Under the pieces are notes generated by a model. That model had not been told where the DNA came from, searched no databases, and saw nothing but the letters and a program-made list of their open reading frames with translations. Shown one piece after another: positions 16,940-26,698 of a stretch of DNA of 64,000 nucleotides (its first letter is position 1; each line of letters begins with the position of its first letter). The position numbers were made by a program, and so were the translations under genes. Source of the DNA: CAVQHY01 sp963712465 (GTDB lineage: Bacteria > Actinomycetota > Thermoleophilia > Gaiellales > Gaiellaceae); contig CAVQHY010000004.1 in the NCBI GenBank assembly GCA_963712465.1, positions 186,001 through 250,000 of the forward strand. Direction: 5' to 3'.

Positions 16940-17848
16940 ATGAGCATCGCCGAGCTCGAAGCCGGTCGGCTCCAGCTCGACCCGCCCGCCGGTGGCCTCT
17001 GGAGCGACGCCTGGCGCCGGCTTCGGCGGAACCCCGGCGCTATGGTCGGCTTCGCGATCGTGGCGGCCTTCGTGCTGACGGCGATCTTCGCTCCACTGAT
17101 CGCTCCCTCCGATCCGCGTGACCAGGACCTGACGCTGATTCGCGAGGGTTGTTGTCCCGGGCCGTCCTCGGGCCACCTCTTCGGCGTGGACGAGCTCGGG
17201 CGCGACGTGCTCTCGCGCATCGCGTACGGCGCTCGCTACTCGCTCCTGATCGGGATCGTCTCGGTCTTCGTCGGGCTCTCGATCGGCACGCTCCTGGGCG
17301 CGACCGCGGGCTATGTGGGGGGAAAGACCGACGGCGTGATCATGCGCTGCATGGACGTGATGCTCGCGATCCCCGGCTTCCTCTTTGCGATCGGGATCGT
17401 CGCGATGCTCGGCCCGGGCCTCTGGCAGATCATGATCGCGGTCGGGGTCGTGAACATCCCGATCTTCGCGCGTCTCCTGCGCGGCTCGATCCTCGGACAG
17501 AAGGAGAACGACTACGTGCTCGCCGCCCATTCGGTGGGCGTGTCCGGGCGCTCGATCCTCGGAAATCACATCCTTCCGAACTCGATCTCGCCCGTGATCG
17601 TCCAGGCGACGCTCGCGATGGCCGTCGCGATCATCGACGTCGCGGGCCTCGGCTTCCTCGGGCTCGGCCCGCAGGATCCCTCGACGCCCGAGTGGGGGAC
17701 GATGCTGACCGGGACCGTGCGGTATCTCCAGACCGCGCCCTTCCTCGCGATCATCCCCGGCGTCGCGATCGTGATCACGGTGCTCGGCTTCAACCTGATC
17801 GGGGACGGGCTTCGCGAGGCTCTAGACCCCAAGCTGAGGGCCCGCTAG
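16940..17848 (+). CDS. dppC: peptide ABC transporter permease (DppC/OppC)
   Basis: 302 residues. A cytosolic N-terminal arm and the first helix (GFAIVAAFVLTAIFAPLIAP) are followed by the OppC_N motif HLFGVDELGRDVLSRIAYGAR, further helices, an EAA loop (NDYVLAAHSVGVSGRSI) and the typical terminus NLIGDGLREALDPKLRAR. It is the partner of DppB in the membrane pore. ATG 16940 was chosen; GAGGGTGG lies just upstream. Its TAG overlaps the GTG start of dppD (TAGTG). Confidence 0.93.
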   Translation: MSIAELEAGRLQLDPPAGGLWSDAWRRLRRNPGAMVGFAIVAAFVLTAIFAPLIAPSDPRDQDLTLIREGCCPGPSSGHLFGVDELGRDVLSRIAYGARYSLLIGIVSVFVGLSIGTLLGATAGYVGGKTDGVIMRCMDVMLAIPGFLFAIGIVAMLGPGLWQIMIAVGVVNIPIFARLLRGSILGQKENDYVLAAHSVGVSGRSILGNHILPNSISPVIVQATLAMAVAIIDVAGLGFLGLGPQDPSTPEWGTMLTGTVRYLQTAPFLAIIPGVAIVITVLGFNLIGDGLREALDPKLRAR

Positions 17849-18848
17849 TGGCTCTCCTCAGCGTCGAGGACCTCCACGTCGAGTTCTCCACCGAGCGGGG
17901 GACCGTCCATGCGGTCAACGGGATCTCCTTCGAGATCGCTCCAGGCGAGACGCTCGGTATCGTCGGCGAGTCGGGCTGCGGCAAGAGCGTCACGGCGCTG
18001 GCCGTGCTCGGGATCCTCTCTCGCAACGGCCGCGTGACACAGGGGCGGGCGCTGTTCGAGGGACACGATCTGACCAAGCTGGACGATCGCCAGCTTCGCG
18101 GCATTCGGGGCAAGGACGTCGCGATGATCTTCCAGGATCCCATGACGAGCCTGAACCCGGTACTCACGATCGGGCAGCAGATCCGCGAAGCACTCCAGAC
18201 GCATTTCGGGATGTCGAAGAAGGACGCCAACGCGCGCACCGCGGTGCTGCTCGACCGCGTCGGTATCCCGAGCGCCAAGCAAAGGCTCAAGGACTATCCG
18301 CACCAGTTCTCGGGCGGGATGCGCCAGCGGGCGATGATCGCGATGGCGCTCGCGTGCGAGCCGAAGCTCCTCATCGCCGACGAGCCGACGACAGCGCTCG
18401 ACGTGACGATCCAGGCGCAGATCCTCGATCTCCTGCGGGAGCTCGTACGGGAGCAGAACGCGGCGCTGGTCCTGATCACGCACGATCTCGGCGTCGTCGC
18501 GGGGATGTGCGAGCGCGTAAACGTCATGTACGCCGGCACGTTCGTCGAGACCGGCCCTGTCGAGCTCCTCTTCAGTCGCCCTCGGCATCCGTACACGCTC
18601 GGCCTGCTCCAGAGCGTCCCGCGGCTTGACACGGTGCGCGGTGAGCGGCTCCACCCGATCGCGGGGATGCCGCGGAACATGCTCGAGCCGCCGAGCGCGT
18701 GCCCGTTCCAGCCGCGCTGCCGCTATGCCGTCGAGGTTTGTGCGCAGCAGCTCCCCGAGCTTCGCCCCGTCGAGCCCCGCCACGCGATGGCCTGCTTCAA
18801 CCCGGTCGAGGGAGATGAGTGGCAGCGGTCGAAGGCGAAGGCTCTCGC

Positions 18849-18852
<4 letters not shown>
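17848..18852 (+). CDS. dppD: peptide ABC transporter ATPase (DppD/OppD)
   Basis: 334 residues. Walker A GESGCGKS (about residue 40), Q-loop MIFQDPMTSLNP, signature FSGGMRQRAMIAMALA, Walker B LLIADEPTTALD, and the H-loop LITHDLGVV are all intact. The C-terminal oligopeptide-transporter extension carries the cysteine cluster seen in OppD/DppD (CPFQPRCRY...C...C), which may bind an Fe-S cluster. GTG 17848 overlaps the dppC stop by one base and the gene overlaps dppF by ATGA. Confidence 0.94.
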
Positions 18853-19928
<1,076 letters not shown>

Positions 19929-20050
19929 CCTCGCACTCCTGTGGATAACCCCTTCGGGGAGGCTCTATAGCCCGAATGCCCGCTTGGCTGCGGGAATCTC
20001 CCTCAATCTAGGGGTGTCGGGCGCTTCGCGCGGCTGCCGATGCTCAAAGC
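19929..20050. other. intergenic region with DnaA-box match and small hairpin
   Basis: TGTGGATAA at 19940-19948 is a perfect DnaA 9-mer (reverse complement TTATCCACA), and CCCC-TTC-GGGG at about 19950-19960 can form a short hairpin that may end the dpp transcript. TCTAGGGGTG at 20007-20016 is the reverse complement of a motif found again at 20650-20659. No Shine-Dalgarno site is evident before the LuxR gene. Confidence 0.4.
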
Positions 20051-20386
20051 GTGGACGCTGCAGAGCGCAAAGAGATCCTGAGCAGATACCTGGACCACTC
20101 CCGCCGCTTCGAGGCGGTAGCGGCCCGGCGAGGCGGTACCGCCGGGTCAGCCGACGTGATTCCCCTCCAGGCGCCGCTTCGCGAGCTCGAGCAGGAGCCC
20201 ACGATGCGCGAGATCGAGGTTCTTCAACTGATCTCGGACGGTCTCGTGAATCGCGAGATCGGCCAGCGCCTCTTCCTCTCGGAGGAGACGGTCAAGTCCC
20301 ACGTGCGACACCTGCTCGCCAAACTCCAGGCCCGAAGCCGCGCACACGCCGTTGCGATCGGCTTCCGCCGCGGGCTGATCGCCTAG
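20051..20386 (+). CDS. small LuxR/GerE-type HTH regulator
   Basis: 111 residues. The C-terminal 65 are a GerE/LuxR helix-turn-helix (LREIEVLQLISDGLVNREIG-like, with SEETVKSHVRHLLAKLQ as recognition region). The ~45-residue N-terminal arm has no recognisable receiver or ligand domain, so it is a stand-alone DNA-binding protein. The GTG start lacks a clear ribosome binding site. A CACCCCTAGA-type motif lies in inverted orientation upstream (20007-20016) and again before the small membrane peptide, which may mark its own operator. Confidence 0.8.
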   Translation: MDAAERKEILSRYLDHSRRFEAVAARRGGTAGSADVIPLQAPLRELEQEPTMREIEVLQLISDGLVNREIGQRLFLSEETVKSHVRHLLAKLQARSRAHAVAIGFRRGLIA

Positions 20387-20436
20387 TACGGGCGACCAGC
20401 CCGACCCGTCTCACTTTTCCACAGCTACCTGGGGAA

Positions 20437-20454
20437 ATCCCTCCTCGGAGGGAT
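20437..20454. terminator. hairpin downstream of the LuxR gene
   Basis: ATCCCTCC-TC-GGAGGGAT forms an 8-bp perfect inverted repeat 50 bp after the LuxR stop. It also lies downstream of the convergent 28-codon gene, so it could serve both strands. There is no T-run. TTTTCCACA at 20415-20423 is a near DnaA-box match. Confidence 0.4.
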
Positions 20455-20518
20455 GCATGCCACGTGGACAAGGTAAAGACTCTGTTAGCTCGTGAGTGGA
20501 TCGCCTGCGGTCAGGGAT

Positions 20519-20605
20519 CTACCAGGCCTTGACGCCGCCGGCGAGCACGGCCAGCGTGGCAAGCGACCCGAGAACCGAGACAACGCGGACAATGGAAGTA
20601 CGCAC
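20519..20605 (-). CDS. 28-residue single-pass membrane peptide
   Basis: The reading frame is MRTSIVRVVSVLGSLATLAV followed by LAGGVKAW and stop: a short basic N-terminus, about 20 hydrophobic residues, and a Lys-Ala-Trp end. Support comes from a strong Shine-Dalgarno site, GGAGGAG (minus strand of 20612-20618), six bases before the GTG at 20605, and a palindromic CCCCT-AG-AGGGG further upstream at 20652-20663. No homologue is known to me. It looks like a small regulatory or stress membrane protein. Coding status is inferred from the ribosome binding site and membrane-helix composition. Confidence 0.55.
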   Translation of the reverse strand: MRTSIVRVVSVLGSLATLAVLAGGVKAW

Positions 20606-20649
20606 TGTTGACTCCTCCTGGACGGGGGACGACGGCGGTCAGACCCTAT

Positions 20650-20663
20650 CACCCCTAGAGGGG
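20650..20663 (-). promoter_or_regulatory. candidate operator CACCCCTAGAGGGG
   Basis: Contains the dyad CCCCT-AG-AGGGG (20652-20663), 45 bp upstream of the small-peptide start. CACCCCTAGA is repeated in reverse orientation before the LuxR gene (20007-20016). The two copies flank the LuxR/peptide pair, so they may bind the same regulator. Confidence 0.35.
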
Positions 20664-20839
20664 ACGAATCAAGACGCAGGTCGCTGACTTTTGTCGGCGC
20701 CGCTTCGACGCCGTTCGCTTGTCCCGGGATCGCTTCGCGTACGCTGGATTTCTCGCCTCCGGGAGCAGTCGCTTGCCTGCAGGTCTCTTGCTGAGCGGCT
20801 ACACAGTAGGACCGTGGATGGTGGTGGTCTGTGCTCGGA

Positions 20840-22035
20840 GCTCGGTTGGTGCAGTGGCGTGAGCGCAGCCGCGTACGACTCTCGAGCAATCGTCGAGATG
20901 TCGATCTCGATGCTGCCCACCCTCTTCGCCGCGGTGACATTCGGACCGCTCGCGGGCATGGTTGTCGCTGCAGCCACGATGCTCGGTGACTCTGAGGGCC
21001 CCATATCTGAAATGGGCCGTCTACACGGCTCAGTCGTCGCTCACCGGCGCGATCACAGGCCTTGTGGCGGTACGTGACGAGGCACTGCCGCGGATCAGCC
21101 ATTCATTTCGGTGGCAGTTGCAACGTCGCTGGAGCATTCACGGCCGAGTTTTGGATATCGGGTTCGCGTGCATCACTGCCCACTTCGTCGTGCCGGAGAG
21201 CTCGCGATGTGTGTCTCGAGATTGGCCGGGCGCAGTTCACTTCGGCACCCTTCTACATGACAGTGGTCGGGCTGCTCGTCTACGCGTACGACGGAACTTT
21301 CACCTTGGACACTACTACTGTTTCTGATACCAGCGCTCGCAGCACAGCGTCTGTTCGTTCTCTACCAGGAGCCAGCGGCCGTCTCGCCGTGACCTTGCTA
21401 GTGCAAACGAGCGACTCGAGAGTGCCAATCTATCGTTCGCAGGTCGCTCTTGTGGCCGCACTTGATGCTCGAGATCGGTACACGGCCGGTCATTCCGCCG
21501 CTGTCGCGGTCTATGCGAGAGATATTGCAACGCGTATGGGTCTCTCTGCCCGCGAAGAGGAACTAGCTCACCTCGCTGGCCTACTCCATGACATCGGAAA
21601 GGTTGGTCTTCCTGCGGAATTCTAGAGAAACCTGGAGCTCTCAGTCTTGGAGGAACGAGGCGTCAGATGGAGGAGCATTCCGTGATTGGTGAGAGAATTC
21701 TTGGAAATGTTTCGGACTATGCAACAATCGCGAAGATTGTGCGTCATCATCACGAACGAATTGATGGCAATGGTTATCCCGATGGGATTCGCGGGAATGA
21801 CATTCCTCTCATCTCTCGCATTATTGCTGTTGCTGATGCCTATAACGCGATGACATCTGGTCGGCCATACCGCGACGCGATGCCCATCCAGGTGGCTCGA
21901 CTGCGCCTAGCTCAGGCTGTTGAGAGTCAGTTCGATACGACTGTTGTTGCGGCATTCGAGGCACTTCTGGCAGGCGCAGCGAGCGCATATCGGTCGGGCG
22001 CGACCGCGGACTTCGCCCTGGAGGCCCAGCAGCAT
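20840..22035 (+). pseudogene. decayed membrane HD-GYP phosphodiesterase gene
   Basis: Fragments in changing frames spell a multi-helix membrane sensor (SISMLPTLFAAVTFGPLAGM; YLKWAVYTAQSSLTGAITG; TLLLFLIPALAAQRLFVLY) followed by an HD-GYP domain (DARDRYTAGHSAAVAVYARD, HLAGLLHDIGKVGLP, IVRHHHERIDGNGYPDG, IIAVADAYNAMTSGRPYRDA). HD-GYP enzymes hydrolyse cyclic di-GMP. Frames change near 20990, 21070, 21300 and 21380, a TAG interrupts at 21623, and compensating shifts occur near 21650. About 21660-21960 is visibly less GC-rich than the neighbours. The 3' end abuts the truncated MalT-like gene tail to tail. Non-functional as assembled. Confidence 0.7.
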
Positions 22036-22041
22036 CCGGTG

Positions 22042-22890
22042 CTACGGTTCGGGATCGTCGAGCTGGAGAACCTCCCGCACGACCTGAGCGTCGATTGTCG
22101 TGGGCACGCTGGCAAGGAGCATGAGCTCCTGCATCTCGGGCGGCTCCTGTCGCAGGACCTCTTCGGCGAAATACCTGAAGAGGGCGTCCGAGATCTGTTC
22201 CTGCGGCACCTCGGACGCACTGGCCAGGGCGGCCAGGCCGATGAGAGCCGGCCATCCCTCGGCCCGTGCGATGAGATCGCGTACCGACTCGGTCGGCCGA
22301 TCCTCCAGCACGAGCGCGGCCTCTTCGTCGGTCATGGCGAGCTTCTCCTGGCCGATCTCGGTGAGCTCGCCGTTCAACGCCCGCCGTGCGGTTGCCCAGC
22401 CCGGCCGGCGACGCGTCGTGACGATCAGGCGGAGGCGGGTAAGAGTGAGCAACCAGTCGACGAACTCCTCGACCGGAGGGGAATCCACCACGAACTGGTA
22501 GTCGTCGACGACGAGCCAGGCGCCGCGAGGCCATGCGGCGAGGTCCTTGGCAAGCAGCTCGGCGAAGGCCCGCGCCGCCTTCTCGGGCGCCTCAGCCACA
22601 CGCAGTCTCTGCATCAGGAGCTCTCCGGCACCCGGCGCCAGCGCTGCCGTCGCTGAGGCGACTCCCGCGGAAAAGGCCGCGATATCGGCCGACGCGCGCG
22701 TGGCCCGGTACCAGACCACGTCTTCGCGACCCTGGCTCCACTCCTCGGCCAGCGTCGTCTTTCCGAATCCGGCCGCGCCCGTCACGATGACGCTCTGGGC
22801 GACGCTCTCCTCGATCATGCGCGTGAGCCGAGGACGCCGCACGTGGCGTCGAAAGAGGGGAGGGAGCTCAGTCTCCTTCGCGCTCGCCAT
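22042..22890 (-). pseudogene. truncated MalT-like STAND ATPase regulator
   Basis: 282 residues covering only the N-terminal NTPase region of a LuxR/MalT-type regulator: LPPLFRRHVRRPRLTRMIEE, Walker A GAAGFGKTTLAEEW, Walker B-like AWLVVDDYQFV, sensor RLRLIVTTRRRPGW, and the winged-helix part FRYFAEEVLRQEP. Relatives are about 850-950 residues, with a TPR-like region and C-terminal LuxR HTH, all missing here. The frame ends at TAG 22042, exactly where the decayed HD-GYP gene begins on the other strand, so the 3' part was lost at that junction. Upstream in-frame starts exist (to 22998), but they would read through a terminator hairpin, so ATG 22890 is preferred. Confidence 0.7.
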
Positions 22891-22961
22891 CGCAATCCGC
22901 GCTCCGGTCAGGGGGGAGGAGGGTACCGCGTTCCGGCGGCGCTCTCCAGAGTGGGGATAGA

Positions 22962-22990
22962 CCGCGCCCGCGAGAAGCTCGCGGGCGCGG
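22962..22990 (-). terminator. 13-bp GC hairpin
   Basis: Left arm 22962-22974 and right arm 22978-22990 are perfectly complementary, with the 3-nt loop AAG. It lies 22 bp downstream of the minus-strand LuxR gene stop (23012), and so probably terminates that transcript before the MalT-like fragment. Confidence 0.6.
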
Positions 22991-23011
22991 GCCGTCATCC
23001 CCCGAGGTGGG

Positions 23012-23290
23012 CTACGCGAGCGCGCGGGACGAATCGCGCGCGCTGGAAGCCGTCTCGAGGCCTTGAAGAGCGTGCGGATCCTCGCCGGTAGCCGCGCGGA
23101 AGGCGGCGGGGATGTGGCGGCGGCGGGACACTCCCAGCTTGTGTCTGAGGACGTCGCTATGGGCCTTTACCGTGCGCGCCGACACGCCGAGAAGGACCGC
23201 GATCTCGGCGTTCGAGTGGCCGTCGGCGATGAGGCCGACCACCTGGCGCTGGCGGCTCGTGAACCGGACGTCGTGTACCGCGGAGAACAT
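23012..23290 (-). CDS. small LuxR-type HTH protein
   Basis: 92 residues. Residues ~9-65 are a GerE/LuxR HTH (FTSRQRQVVGLIADGHSNAE, IAVLLGVSARTVKAHSDVLR, HKLGV). The tail is short and basic/Ser-rich. There is no sensor domain. It lies directly upstream of the truncated MalT-like ATPase on the same strand. Since MalT-like regulators end in such an HTH, it could be a displaced domain, but the separate terminator and intact start suggest an independent gene. Confidence 0.75.
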   Translation of the reverse strand: MFSAVHDVRFTSRQRQVVGLIADGHSNAEIAVLLGVSARTVKAHSDVLRHKLGVSRRRHIPAAFRAATGEDPHALQGLETASSARDSSRALA

Positions 23291-23351
23291 GGCGGCACGC
23301 TACCGGCGCACCCTCAGCCCGCCAATTCCGCAGCGGGTCGATCTTCGAGGT

Positions 23352-24392
23352 CTAGATCCTTTGGCTTAGAACTCGCCGCTCGATGAAGGTCGACTCGTGA
23401 CCGCGCGCGTTGACCGCGCGGGCCTCGTCGGGCTGCAGGCCGCCGATCCGGAGCAGCAGCGCGAGCTCGTCCTGCAGGTGGGTGCGCATCATCTCGGGGC
23501 CGTCGGTGGCCACCGTGAAGGGCACGACCCGGTCCGAGAACGTGCGGCAGATCTCCGCGAGCTCCGCTTCGTCCGCGACCGCGCGGGTGAGGAGGTTCGA
23601 GGTCGGGCAGAGCTCGAGCACGGTCGAGGTCTCGCGCAGGACGCGCATGGTCTCCTCGTCGCGGGCGGCGAGGATGCCGTGGCCGATCCGCTCGGGGCGC
23701 AGGTGCTCGAGCACCTCCCCGATCTCCTCGACACCGAGACCGCCTCCCTCCTCGCCGACGTGGATCGTGACGCCCAGCCCTGCTGCCCGGGCCTCCTCGA
23801 CGAGGGGCTCGAGCTCTCGATACGGGTAGCGTCCGGGGCCGGGGCGAGGGCCGGCGATGTCGACGCCCACGACGCCGCGCGACCGGTAGCGGATTGCCTT
23901 GTCGACGATCACCTCGTTCTGCTCCTGGGTGAAGGTGCGATCCATCATCAGGATCAGCCCGGCGCGCACCTGCGGGTACTCGAGGCTCGCGCGGTCCAGT
24001 CCCCGGACGGCGGCCATGATGATGTGGTCGAGGTCGCGCTCGCCCCCGCGGTTTCGTTTCATCGGGTTGAAGCGGAGCTCGAGCGTCGTGATGTTCTGCT
24101 TGCGATAGGCGCCGCCGATCGCGCCGTGCACCGAGCGCTCGACGGCGAGCGGGCTCGACTGGATCAGCTCGGTCCAGCGGTAGATCGCGTCGAGCGCGGG
24201 GAGGCCCTCGACGCCGCGGGGGTCGACGGTGGTCAGGTGGACGAAGTCCCAGTAGTCCTTCACGGGCAGGGCGATGCCCTGCTCGTGCGCGAGCGTCCAC
24301 ATGGTCGCGGTGTCGACCGAGCCGCCGAGATGCGTGTGGAGCTCGGCCAGGCCGTCGCGAGCGATCTCGTCAACGAGGGCGTCCGCGGCCAC
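23352..24392 (-). CDS. adenosine deaminase-family enzyme
   Basis: 346 residues of the metal-dependent amidohydrolase fold: LAELHTHLGGS (zinc HxH), DIAGPRPGPG, the HVGEEGGG zinc/catalytic segment, RIGHGI and VLELCPTSN, and the late Asp in VPFTVATDGPEMMRTHL (most adenosine deaminases have SDDP here). The family deaminates adenosine, adenine or aminodeoxyfutalosine; the TDGP variant makes the substrate uncertain. GTG 24392 is preceded by TAGAGT with a 6-nt gap, a leaderless arrangement. It diverges from the glycosyltransferase gene. Confidence 0.85.
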   Translation of the reverse strand: MAADALVDEIARDGLAELHTHLGGSVDTATMWTLAHEQGIALPVKDYWDFVHLTTVDPRGVEGLPALDAIYRWTELIQSSPLAVERSVHGAIGGAYRKQNITTLELRFNPMKRNRGGERDLDHIIMAAVRGLDRASLEYPQVRAGLILMMDRTFTQEQNEVIVDKAIRYRSRGVVGVDIAGPRPGPGRYPYRELEPLVEEARAAGLGVTIHVGEEGGGLGVEEIGEVLEHLRPERIGHGILAARDEETMRVLRETSTVLELCPTSNLLTRAVADEAELAEICRTFSDRVVPFTVATDGPEMMRTHLQDELALLLRIGGLQPDEARAVNARGHESTFIERRVLSQRI

Positions 24393-24398
24393 TCCGCC

Positions 24399-24408
24399 AC
24401 TCTAGAGT
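24399..24408. promoter_or_regulatory. palindromic bidirectional -10 (ACTCTAGAGT)
   Basis: The perfect 10-bp palindrome ACTCTAGAGT presents TAGAGT on both strands. On the minus strand it ends 6 nt before the deaminase GTG (leaderless). On the plus strand it would start a roughly 30-nt leader for the glycosyltransferase. Confidence 0.45.
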
Positions 24409-24446
24409 AGGCTGGTCGGCATCCACTCTGGCGTCCTCAGCGCTCG

Positions 24447-25595
24447 ATGAAGATCGGCATCGTCGTTCCGTTCTCCTGGTCGTACTGGGGGGGCGTCAAC
24501 GAGCACGCCGATCAGCTCGCGCGTTCGCTCATGGAGCGAGGGCACGAGGTGCGCATCGTCATCGGCAACGACCCACCCGGTCGCCTGACGCGCCTGCTCC
24601 ACCCGCGCGCCGGCAATCACGTGCCCCCGCCCGACTATGTGATCCCGGTGGGGCGAAGCGTGATCGTGCCCGCCAACGGGACGCTTCCGAACATCGTCCT
24701 CTCGCCGTCGGCGGCGCCGCGCATCCTCCGGGCCTGGAAGCGCGAGCGGTTCGACGTGGTGCACGTCCACGAGCCGTACGCACCGCTCTCGGCCTATGCG
24801 ATCGCGACGGCCTTGAGCCCGGTCGTCGTCACGTGCCACGCCTCGGGCAGCAACTGGTTCAACTGGGGAAAGCTCTTCTGGGGAGTGGTGATGGAGCGCG
24901 TCGACTACCGGATCGCGGTGTCGGAGCAGGCACAGAGCACGGCGGGGCGCTTCATGGACGGGCCGATCGAGATCGTGCCGAACGGCGTCGGCATCCCGCC
25001 GCTCGCCGATCCCGGCGGCCGTGACGGGAACGTCGTCTTCATCGGGCGCCACGATCCGCGGAAGGGGCTCGAGTACCTGCTGCGCGCCTGGCCAACCGTT
25101 CGAGCCGAGACCGGCGGCCGCCTGCGGGTGATCGGCGCTGATCCGCTCTCCGTCCGCTTTCTCATGCGCCGCAAGGGATTGCCCGCCGACGGCGTCGACA
25201 TCCTCGGGAGCGTGGCCGAGGACGTGCTGACCGCCGAGCTCGAGCGGGCGAGCCTGCTCGTCGCCCCGTCGATCGGCCGGGAGAGCTTCGGGATGGTGCT
25301 CACGCGGGCCTACGCCTGCGCGACGCCCGTGGTCGCGTCGGACATCGACGGGTATCGCGAGGTCGTGGACGCGACGACCGGCCTGCTCGTGCCCTCCGCC
25401 GACACCGCGGCGCTCGCCGCCGGGATGCTCGAGCTGCTTCGCGACGAGAACCGCCGCCGCCGGCTCGGCGAGGCGGCACGGGACGTGGCGATCGATCGGT
25501 ATGCATGGCCGAAGATCTCCGGGCGGATCGAGGGGATCTACGAAGGGATCGTCGAGTCGCGGGTCGCGACCTCAATGAGGGCGGCGGCCCGGTAG
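24447..25595 (+). CDS. GT4 glycosyltransferase, PimA-like
   Basis: 382 residues, GT-B fold. The N-terminal acceptor half begins KIGIVVPFSWSYWGGVNEH and contains VVHVHEPYAPLSAYA. The donor half has VVFIGRHDPRKGLEYLLRAW and the E-x7-E nucleotide-sugar motif in GRESFGMVLTRAYACATPVV. The pattern closely follows actinobacterial phosphatidylinositol mannosyltransferase PimA, so a membrane-lipid mannosyl (or other hexosyl) transferase is likely. It overlaps the flippase-like gene by one base (TAGTG), suggesting that glycolipid synthesis and translocation are linked. Confidence 0.85.
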   Translation: MKIGIVVPFSWSYWGGVNEHADQLARSLMERGHEVRIVIGNDPPGRLTRLLHPRAGNHVPPPDYVIPVGRSVIVPANGTLPNIVLSPSAAPRILRAWKRERFDVVHVHEPYAPLSAYAIATALSPVVVTCHASGSNWFNWGKLFWGVVMERVDYRIAVSEQAQSTAGRFMDGPIEIVPNGVGIPPLADPGGRDGNVVFIGRHDPRKGLEYLLRAWPTVRAETGGRLRVIGADPLSVRFLMRRKGLPADGVDILGSVAEDVLTAELERASLLVAPSIGRESFGMVLTRAYACATPVVASDIDGYREVVDATTGLLVPSADTAALAAGMLELLRDENRRRRLGEAARDVAIDRYAWPKISGRIEGIYEGIVESRVATSMRAAAR

Positions 25596-26617
25596 TGCGC
25601 TTCCTCCTGCATACGCGTATCGGGCGGCTCTCGCTGGCCGTGCCGGTCGTCGCGGGTTTCACGGCGCTCGCGATCTGGCGGGGGCCGGACCTCAGCGGCG
25701 TCGGCGACGCGTTCCGGTCGGTGCGGTGGGAGTGGGTCGCGGCTGCGATCCTGATCAACCTCCTCTCCGTCGTCGTCCGTTCGCTCGCCTGGGGGATCAT
25801 CTTGCGCGAGGCGCTGCCGGGGTCGCAGGTGCGCCAGCGGTCGGTCTTCGCGGCGTTCTCCGTGGGGCTGCTCGGGAACGCGGCGCTGCCCGGGCGCGTC
25901 GGCGAGCTCGCGCGCGTCGCGGTGCTGAGCCGCCGCGTGCGGCGCCCCGGAGCCTGGGCGACGATCACGGGCACGGTGTTCGCGCACCGGATGTTCGACG
26001 TGGTCGCGGCGGCGGCGCTCGTCGTCTACACGCTCTACGCGGCGAAGCTGCCGCAATGGGCGGTTCCCGGCCTCGCGATCGTGCTCGGAATCGGCCTCGG
26101 GCTGCTCGTCGCCGGGCTTGTCGTGGCGCGCCGCCACCACCACACGATCGCCGAGGAGTACGGCGCCGTCCGGCGTATGCTCCTGCTCGCCCGCCAGGGG
26201 CTCGTCGTCCTGAGGCAGCCGGGCCCGGCGCTCGCAGCGCTCTTCCTCCAGCTCGTCGGGTGGGGACTGCAGCTCGCCGCGGTGTTCGCGACCTTCAAGG
26301 CGTTCAACATCGAGGCGCCGATCTCGGCGGCCGCGCTCGTCCTCGTGCTCATGAACCTCGCCGGCCTCTTCCCGCTCTGGCCGGGAAACGTCGGACTCGT
26401 CCAGGCCGCGGTCGCGCTGCCGCTGATCCAGTACGGCGTCGCCTACCCGCACGGCGTCGCCTTCGGCTTCGGGCTCCAGGCGATCGAGGCGTCGGTCGGT
26501 ATCGGGCTGGGGCTCGTCTTCCTCGCGCGGGAGGGCTTCACGTTCGCGATGCTCAAGCGCATGCCCGACGTGACCGAGGTCGAGATCGACGACGAGCGGC
26601 TCGAGCGGATCGCGTAG
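25595..26617 (+). CDS. flippase-like / LPG-synthase TM-domain membrane protein
   Basis: 340 residues with about eight transmembrane helices and the UPF0104/lysylphosphatidylglycerol-synthase TM signature (SVVVRSLAWGIILREALPG, GLLGNAALPGRVGELARVAV, LFPLWPGNVGLVQAAVALPL). Related proteins move or modify polyprenyl- or glycerolipid-linked sugars. The GTG start is at the TAGTG overlap with the PimA-like gene, so the two are probably a functional pair in envelope glycolipid assembly. Confidence 0.82.
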   Translation: MRFLLHTRIGRLSLAVPVVAGFTALAIWRGPDLSGVGDAFRSVRWEWVAAAILINLLSVVVRSLAWGIILREALPGSQVRQRSVFAAFSVGLLGNAALPGRVGELARVAVLSRRVRRPGAWATITGTVFAHRMFDVVAAAALVVYTLYAAKLPQWAVPGLAIVLGIGLGLLVAGLVVARRHHHTIAEEYGAVRRMLLLARQGLVVLRQPGPALAALFLQLVGWGLQLAAVFATFKAFNIEAPISAAALVLVLMNLAGLFPLWPGNVGLVQAAVALPLIQYGVAYPHGVAFGFGLQAIEASVGIGLGLVFLAREGFTFAMLKRMPDVTEVEIDDERLERIA

Positions 26618-26698
26618 AGTCACGCCACCACGAGCGAGCTCGTACGCACCACCGTCGACCTTTCGGGCTACCCCGACCTGGTCGTCATCTATCTGGGC

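Noticed and set aside
19940..20423. DnaA-box-like 9-mers (TGTGGATAA and TTTTCCACA) as a replication origin
   Set aside because: Only two copies 470 bp apart, with no AT-rich unwinding element and no dnaA, dnaN or gidB genes nearby. At most a local regulatory site or chance.
22891..22998. Extended N-terminus (to ATG 22998) for the MalT-like gene
   Set aside because: The added codons read through a 13-bp terminator hairpin and show no family similarity; ATG 22890 is closer to where homology begins.
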